Source: an uncultured Collinsella sp. (lineage in GTDB: Bacteria > Actinomycetota > Coriobacteriia > Coriobacteriales > Coriobacteriaceae). From it: 9,301 nucleotides of DNA. Shown in pieces: positions 7,137-9,301 of the stretch. Each line of letters opens with the position of its first letter. Within the stretch, counting starts at the first letter, position 1. The notes under the pieces are model-generated. The model did no database searches. It had not been told where the DNA came from and saw nothing but the letters and a program-made list of their open reading frames with translations. The stretch is from NCBI GenBank assembly GCA_958418185.1, contig CATZEP010000046.1:1-9301 (forward strand). The letters are read 5' to 3'. The position numbers and the translations under genes are program-made.

Positions 7137-7946
7137 ATGCTGCAGGTCATCATTTCGCCCGCCAAGCAGATGCGCGCGGCCCAAGATGCTTTTGAAGTCC
7201 TGGGCATTCCACCTTTTGCGCACGAGACGGCTCGCCTCCACCACGCACTGCTAGATATCGAACGAAATGAAGGCAGCGGCGGCCTGCAGGCGCTGTGGAA
7301 CGTGAGCGACAGGCTGCTCACAACGTGTCTGGATACGCTTCACGAATTTATGCCCGTCCTGAGCGATACCGACCTCGCAGATCCCGATATCGCGCGTCGA
7401 ATCTCCCCCGCCGTCATGTCCTATCACGGCATTCAATACCAGAGCATGGCACCCGAGGTGATGGATGCCGCGCAGCTCGACTGGCTGCAAAACCATCTCT
7501 GGATCCTCTCGGGACTCTACGGATGCGTGCGCCCCTTCCACGGCGTGTCTCCCTATCGGCTCGAAATGGGGGCGAAGTTCGCCGTCGACGGCGCTCGCGA
7601 CCTCTATGCCTTCTGGGGGAATCGACTTGCGCAGGTAATTGCGCCGGCCGGTTCCGACACCACTATCGTCAACCTTGCCAGCGTGGAATACGCCAAAGCT
7701 GTCCTGCCCCCTGCTGCACAGGATACAACGGTGATCACCGGCTTTTTTGGCGAAGGCGTCCGCAACGATAAGCCCATCCAACGATCGACCGCCAGCAAAA
7801 AGGCACGCGGTTCGATGGTCCGCTGGATGGCGGAAAACAAGGTCGAGGACGCCGCCGGTCTAACCGAGTTCAACCTTGGCTACCGCTATGTCCCCGAGCT
7901 CTCGTCCCCAGATAGCCTGGTCTTCATCAACGAGCAGGCATTCTAA
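7137..7946 (+). CDS. yaaA: YaaA family peroxide-stress protein
   Basis: A 269-residue member of the YaaA/DUF328 family. In E. coli YaaA is induced by OxyR, limits free intracellular iron during hydrogen peroxide stress and binds DNA. Conserved signatures are all present: ISPAKQM at the N-terminus (residues 6-12), ILSGLYG (123-129), PYRLEMG (139-145), LYAFWG (156-161), NLASVEY (179-185), KKARG (221-225) and the C-terminal GYRYVPELSS. Length matches the family (about 250-260). The start is the ATG after GAGGAG, about six bases upstream; upstream in-frame sequence belongs to the M18 gene and its hairpin. The role here is inferred from the family; no OxyR- or PerR-type site was recognised. It is convergent with the small membrane protein gene. 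Confidence 0.95.
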   Translation: MLQVIISPAKQMRAAQDAFEVLGIPPFAHETARLHHALLDIERNEGSGGLQALWNVSDRLLTTCLDTLHEFMPVLSDTDLADPDIARRISPAVMSYHGIQYQSMAPEVMDAAQLDWLQNHLWILSGLYGCVRPFHGVSPYRLEMGAKFAVDGARDLYAFWGNRLAQVIAPAGSDTTIVNLASVEYAKAVLPPAAQDTTVITGFFGEGVRNDKPIQRSTASKKARGSMVRWMAENKVEDAAGLTEFNLGYRYVPELSSPDSLVFINEQAF

Positions 7947-7953
7947 ATGCCTG
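7935..7953. repeat. 8-bp perfect palindrome spanning the yaaA stop codon
   Basis: CAGGCATT and AATGCCTG flank a three-base CTA loop, so the TAA stop of yaaA lies at the tip of the hairpin. A GCCGA/TCGGC pair follows at about 7961-7979. Neither is followed by a real T-run, so this is at best a weak terminator in the 62-bp gap between the convergent genes. Confidence 0.4.
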
Positions 7954-8008
7954 TCGCCAGCGCCGAACTCCACCTCGGCATGCTTTCATGATATTCGGTG
8001 ACATCCCG

Positions 8009-8530
8009 CTATTCCGCCAAGCCGTCTGCCTTGGCAATCTCGCTTGTCGAGCCGTCCTGATAGGTAATCTTGACATGCTCGACCTCGGACACCGCAACAC
8101 CCGTCGGAGGCTCCAGGCGCCATTCCGTCAGGGCGATATCCATGGTCGTGGGCACATCTCCTTGATCTTTGAGCTTCACCGTCAGCGTTTTGAGCGCCGC
8201 GTCAAACGTCACGCGTTCGATTTCTTCGCCTGGAATGGACCCACCACTCAGCTGCAACTGCACAAACTCATCGCGCGGGTACCAATAATCGCCCGGAATG
8301 GCGAGCGTATTGGCATTACCGCCAGTACTCCTCACCGTCATAATCGATAGGCTATCATCGGCCTCGAACTCCCATGTAGCGCCGCCGCGACCGCCAAACG
8401 TCCAGATACAAAAGGCAATCACCAGCACGGCAAGCACCGCAAAACCAATCGCGACAAGGCCATGGTGTGCACGGCCCTCCTCGGCCGATACATCCCATTG
8501 CGTCTCCCGATACAGATGCTTGTCTTTCAT
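8009..8530 (-). CDS. Small membrane-anchored protein of unknown function
   Basis: A 173-residue protein that I do not recognise. Residues 1-22 are hydrophilic, and 24-45 (GLVAIGFAVLAVLVIAFCIW core) form one clear membrane span. The rest (about 46-173) is rich in alternating beta-strand-like segments and acidic residues (for example VTFDAALKTLTVKLKDQG), suggesting a beta-sandwich-like domain outside the membrane. There is no lipobox and no signal peptidase site of the AxA type after the span, so an N-in/C-out anchor is likely. The ATG at 8530-8528 is preceded by GGGGAGG five to six bases upstream, which fixes the start. Codon use resembles the neighbours. It is divergent from the TPP riboswitch/thiC unit with a short shared promoter region, which does not by itself imply a role in thiamine metabolism. 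Confidence 0.8.
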   Translation of the reverse strand: MKDKHLYRETQWDVSAEEGRAHHGLVAIGFAVLAVLVIAFCIWTFGGRGGATWEFEADDSLSIMTVRSTGGNANTLAIPGDYWYPRDEFVQLQLSGGSIPGEEIERVTFDAALKTLTVKLKDQGDVPTTMDIALTEWRLEPPTGVAVSEVEHVKITYQDGSTSEIAKADGLAE

Positions 8531-8557
8531 GTTCGCCTCCCCACGGGCATGCTCATC

Positions 8558-8586
8558 GCGTCAATCGTACCCATTCGAGCTATACT
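8558..8586 (+). promoter_or_regulatory. Candidate promoter for the TPP riboswitch/thiC transcript
   Basis: TATACT (8581-8586) is a good -10 with GCGTCA (8558-8563, three of six consensus bases) 17 bases upstream. The predicted start near 8592-8594 would place the 5' end of the RNA immediately before the TPP aptamer, which is what a compact riboswitch leader needs. Confidence 0.5.
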
Positions 8587-8592
8587 TGAGCC

Positions 8593-8698
8593 CACCACAT
8601 AAACGGGGAGCTTGCAGGACAAGACGGCAGGCTGAGACTGGGCGCGCCCGCCCTGACCCGCAAACCTGATATGGGTAATGCCAACGAAGGGAGCCGTG
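8593..8698 (+). ncRNA. TPP riboswitch (THI element) controlling thiC
   Basis: The plus strand carries the conserved THI-box blocks in order: ACGGGGAGC (8603-8611), a small P3-type stem (CTTGC with GCAGG), CTGAGA (8632-8637), an extra GGGCGCGCCC stem, GACCC (8655-8659), then ACCTGATATGGGTAATGCC (from 8664), AACG and AGGGA (to 8692). These match the thiamine pyrophosphate aptamer and lie directly upstream of thiC, a classic target. The AGGGA block is also the thiC Shine-Dalgarno (AAGGGAG, 8687-8693 region), nine bases or so before the ATG. Ligand binding should therefore hide the ribosome site without a separate expression platform; no terminator hairpin is present between aptamer and gene. The outer P1 stem is hard to draw and its ends are approximate. 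Confidence 0.93.
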
Positions 8699-8701
8699 CC
8701 A

Positions 8702-9301
8702 ATGAGCACACAAACCGAGCCCACGCTCGTCACGCAAATCGACTTCGCCCGCGCCGGGCAGATCACACCGCAGATGAAGGAGGTCGCCGAGCGCGAGCAT
8801 CGCGACCCCGAGTACATCCGCGAGCGCGTGGCCGACGGCCGCATCGCCATCCCCGCCAACATCGTGCATATCAAAAAGGGCATGCGCGCCTTTGGTGTCG
8901 GTGAGGGCCTGTCCACCAAGGTCAATGTCAACCTGGGCATCTCGGGCGACAAGGCCGATGCCGCCGAGGAATGGAAGAAGGTCAAGATTGCCGAGGACTA
9001 CGGCGCCGACGCCATCATGGACCTCTCCAACTCGGGCAAGACGCGCCAGTTCCGCCAGCAGCTCATCGACGAGACACCGCTCATGGTGGGCACCGTCCCC
9101 ATGTACGACGCCATCGGCTACATGGAAAAGCCGCTGGTCAAGCTCACCAAGGACGACCTGTTCGAAGTCGTGCGCGCGCACGCCGAGGACGGCGTGGACT
9201 TTATGACCATCCACTGCGGCATCAACAAGTCGGTCACCAAGACCTTTAAAGAGACCGGCCGTCTCATGAACATCGTCAGCCGTGGCGGCTCGCTGCTGTT
9301 T
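8702..9301 (+). CDS. thiC: Phosphomethylpyrimidine synthase ThiC, N-terminal 200 residues (cut by window edge)
   Basis: ThiC is a radical-SAM enzyme that rearranges 5-aminoimidazole ribotide to HMP phosphate, the pyrimidine half of thiamine. The visible part includes the N-terminal ITPQMKEVAEREHRDPEYIRE region (residues 21-41), GRIAIPAN (46-53), NVNLGISGD (75-83), GTVPMYDA (130-137), the HCGIN block (171-175) and SRGGSLL (193-199), all in the family order. The C-terminal CxxCxxxxC cluster motif lies beyond the edge. The N-terminus is short, as in the roughly 430-residue bacterial form. Two normally strict motifs are altered: NVNLGIS for the usual NxNIGTS, and DLSNSGK (107-113) for DLSTGGD. 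The ATG at 8702 follows AAGGGAG by eight bases. The TPP riboswitch upstream supports ThiC over its paralogue, the hydroxybenzimidazole synthases (BzaA/B/F), which usually sit under cobalamin control. Confidence 0.9.
   Translation, partial: MSTQTEPTLVTQIDFARAGQITPQMKEVAEREHRDPEYIRERVADGRIAIPANIVHIKKGMRAFGVGEGLSTKVNVNLGISGDKADAAEEWKKVKIAEDYGADAIMDLSNSGKTRQFRQQLIDETPLMVGTVPMYDAIGYMEKPLVKLTKDDLFEVVRAHAEDGVDFMTIHCGINKSVTKTFKETGRLMNIVSRGGSLLF

Noticed and set aside
1..9301. CRISPR arrays, tRNA or rRNA genes, transposases, phage genes
   Set aside because: No regularly spaced repeats, no cloverleaf sequences and no transposase or phage-like protein motifs were seen on either strand.

Overview
The window reads as chromosomal DNA from a high-GC anaerobic actinomycete of the class Coriobacteriia, most likely Collinsella or a close relative. 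This placement is inference from the strong G/C preference at third codon positions, clear purine-rich Shine-Dalgarno sequences and the flavour of the proteins; no rRNA or other marker gene is present. The content is mostly housekeeping. No CRISPR array, tRNA, rRNA, transposase or phage gene was seen.

Layout from left to right. (1) Positions 1-1065, minus strand: the first 355 codons of argG (argininosuccinate synthase); its C-terminal end lies beyond the left edge. (2) 1066-1619: a 554-bp AT-richer gap separating the divergent argG and HAD genes, with a doubtful open frame and a 9-bp direct repeat 21 bp apart. (3) 1620-2447, plus: a Cof-type HAD hydrolase. (4) 2448-2721: the gap between the convergent HAD and polA genes. 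It holds a 130-bp element bounded by perfect 34-bp inverted repeats with a second hairpin nested inside, followed by a separate strong hairpin just past the polA stop. (5) 2722-5472, minus: polA, complete, with intact flap-nuclease and polymerase motifs but a degenerate 3'-5' exonuclease domain. (6) 5639-7036, plus: an M18-family metallo-aminopeptidase with all metal and catalytic residues. (7) 7137-7946, plus: yaaA (peroxide-stress protein), preceded by a long imperfect inverted repeat, a T6 run and then its Shine-Dalgarno. (8) 8009-8530, minus: a small single-span membrane protein of unknown function. (9) 8593-9301, plus: a TPP riboswitch followed directly by thiC (first 200 codons; cut by the right edge).

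The genes do not form one pathway. They are mostly single transcription units with divergent or convergent neighbours: argG (arginine synthesis), polA (repair and Okazaki processing), M18 peptidase (peptide turnover), yaaA (oxidative stress and iron) and thiC (thiamine pyrimidine synthesis). The M18 gene and yaaA point the same way with a 100-bp gap and could be co-transcribed if the hairpin between them is read through. The most interesting material is non-coding: the 130-bp inverted-repeat element, the hairpin plus T-run abutting the yaaA ribosome binding site, and the TPP aptamer whose last conserved segment is itself the thiC Shine-Dalgarno. I did not find a convincing previously undescribed protein system here.
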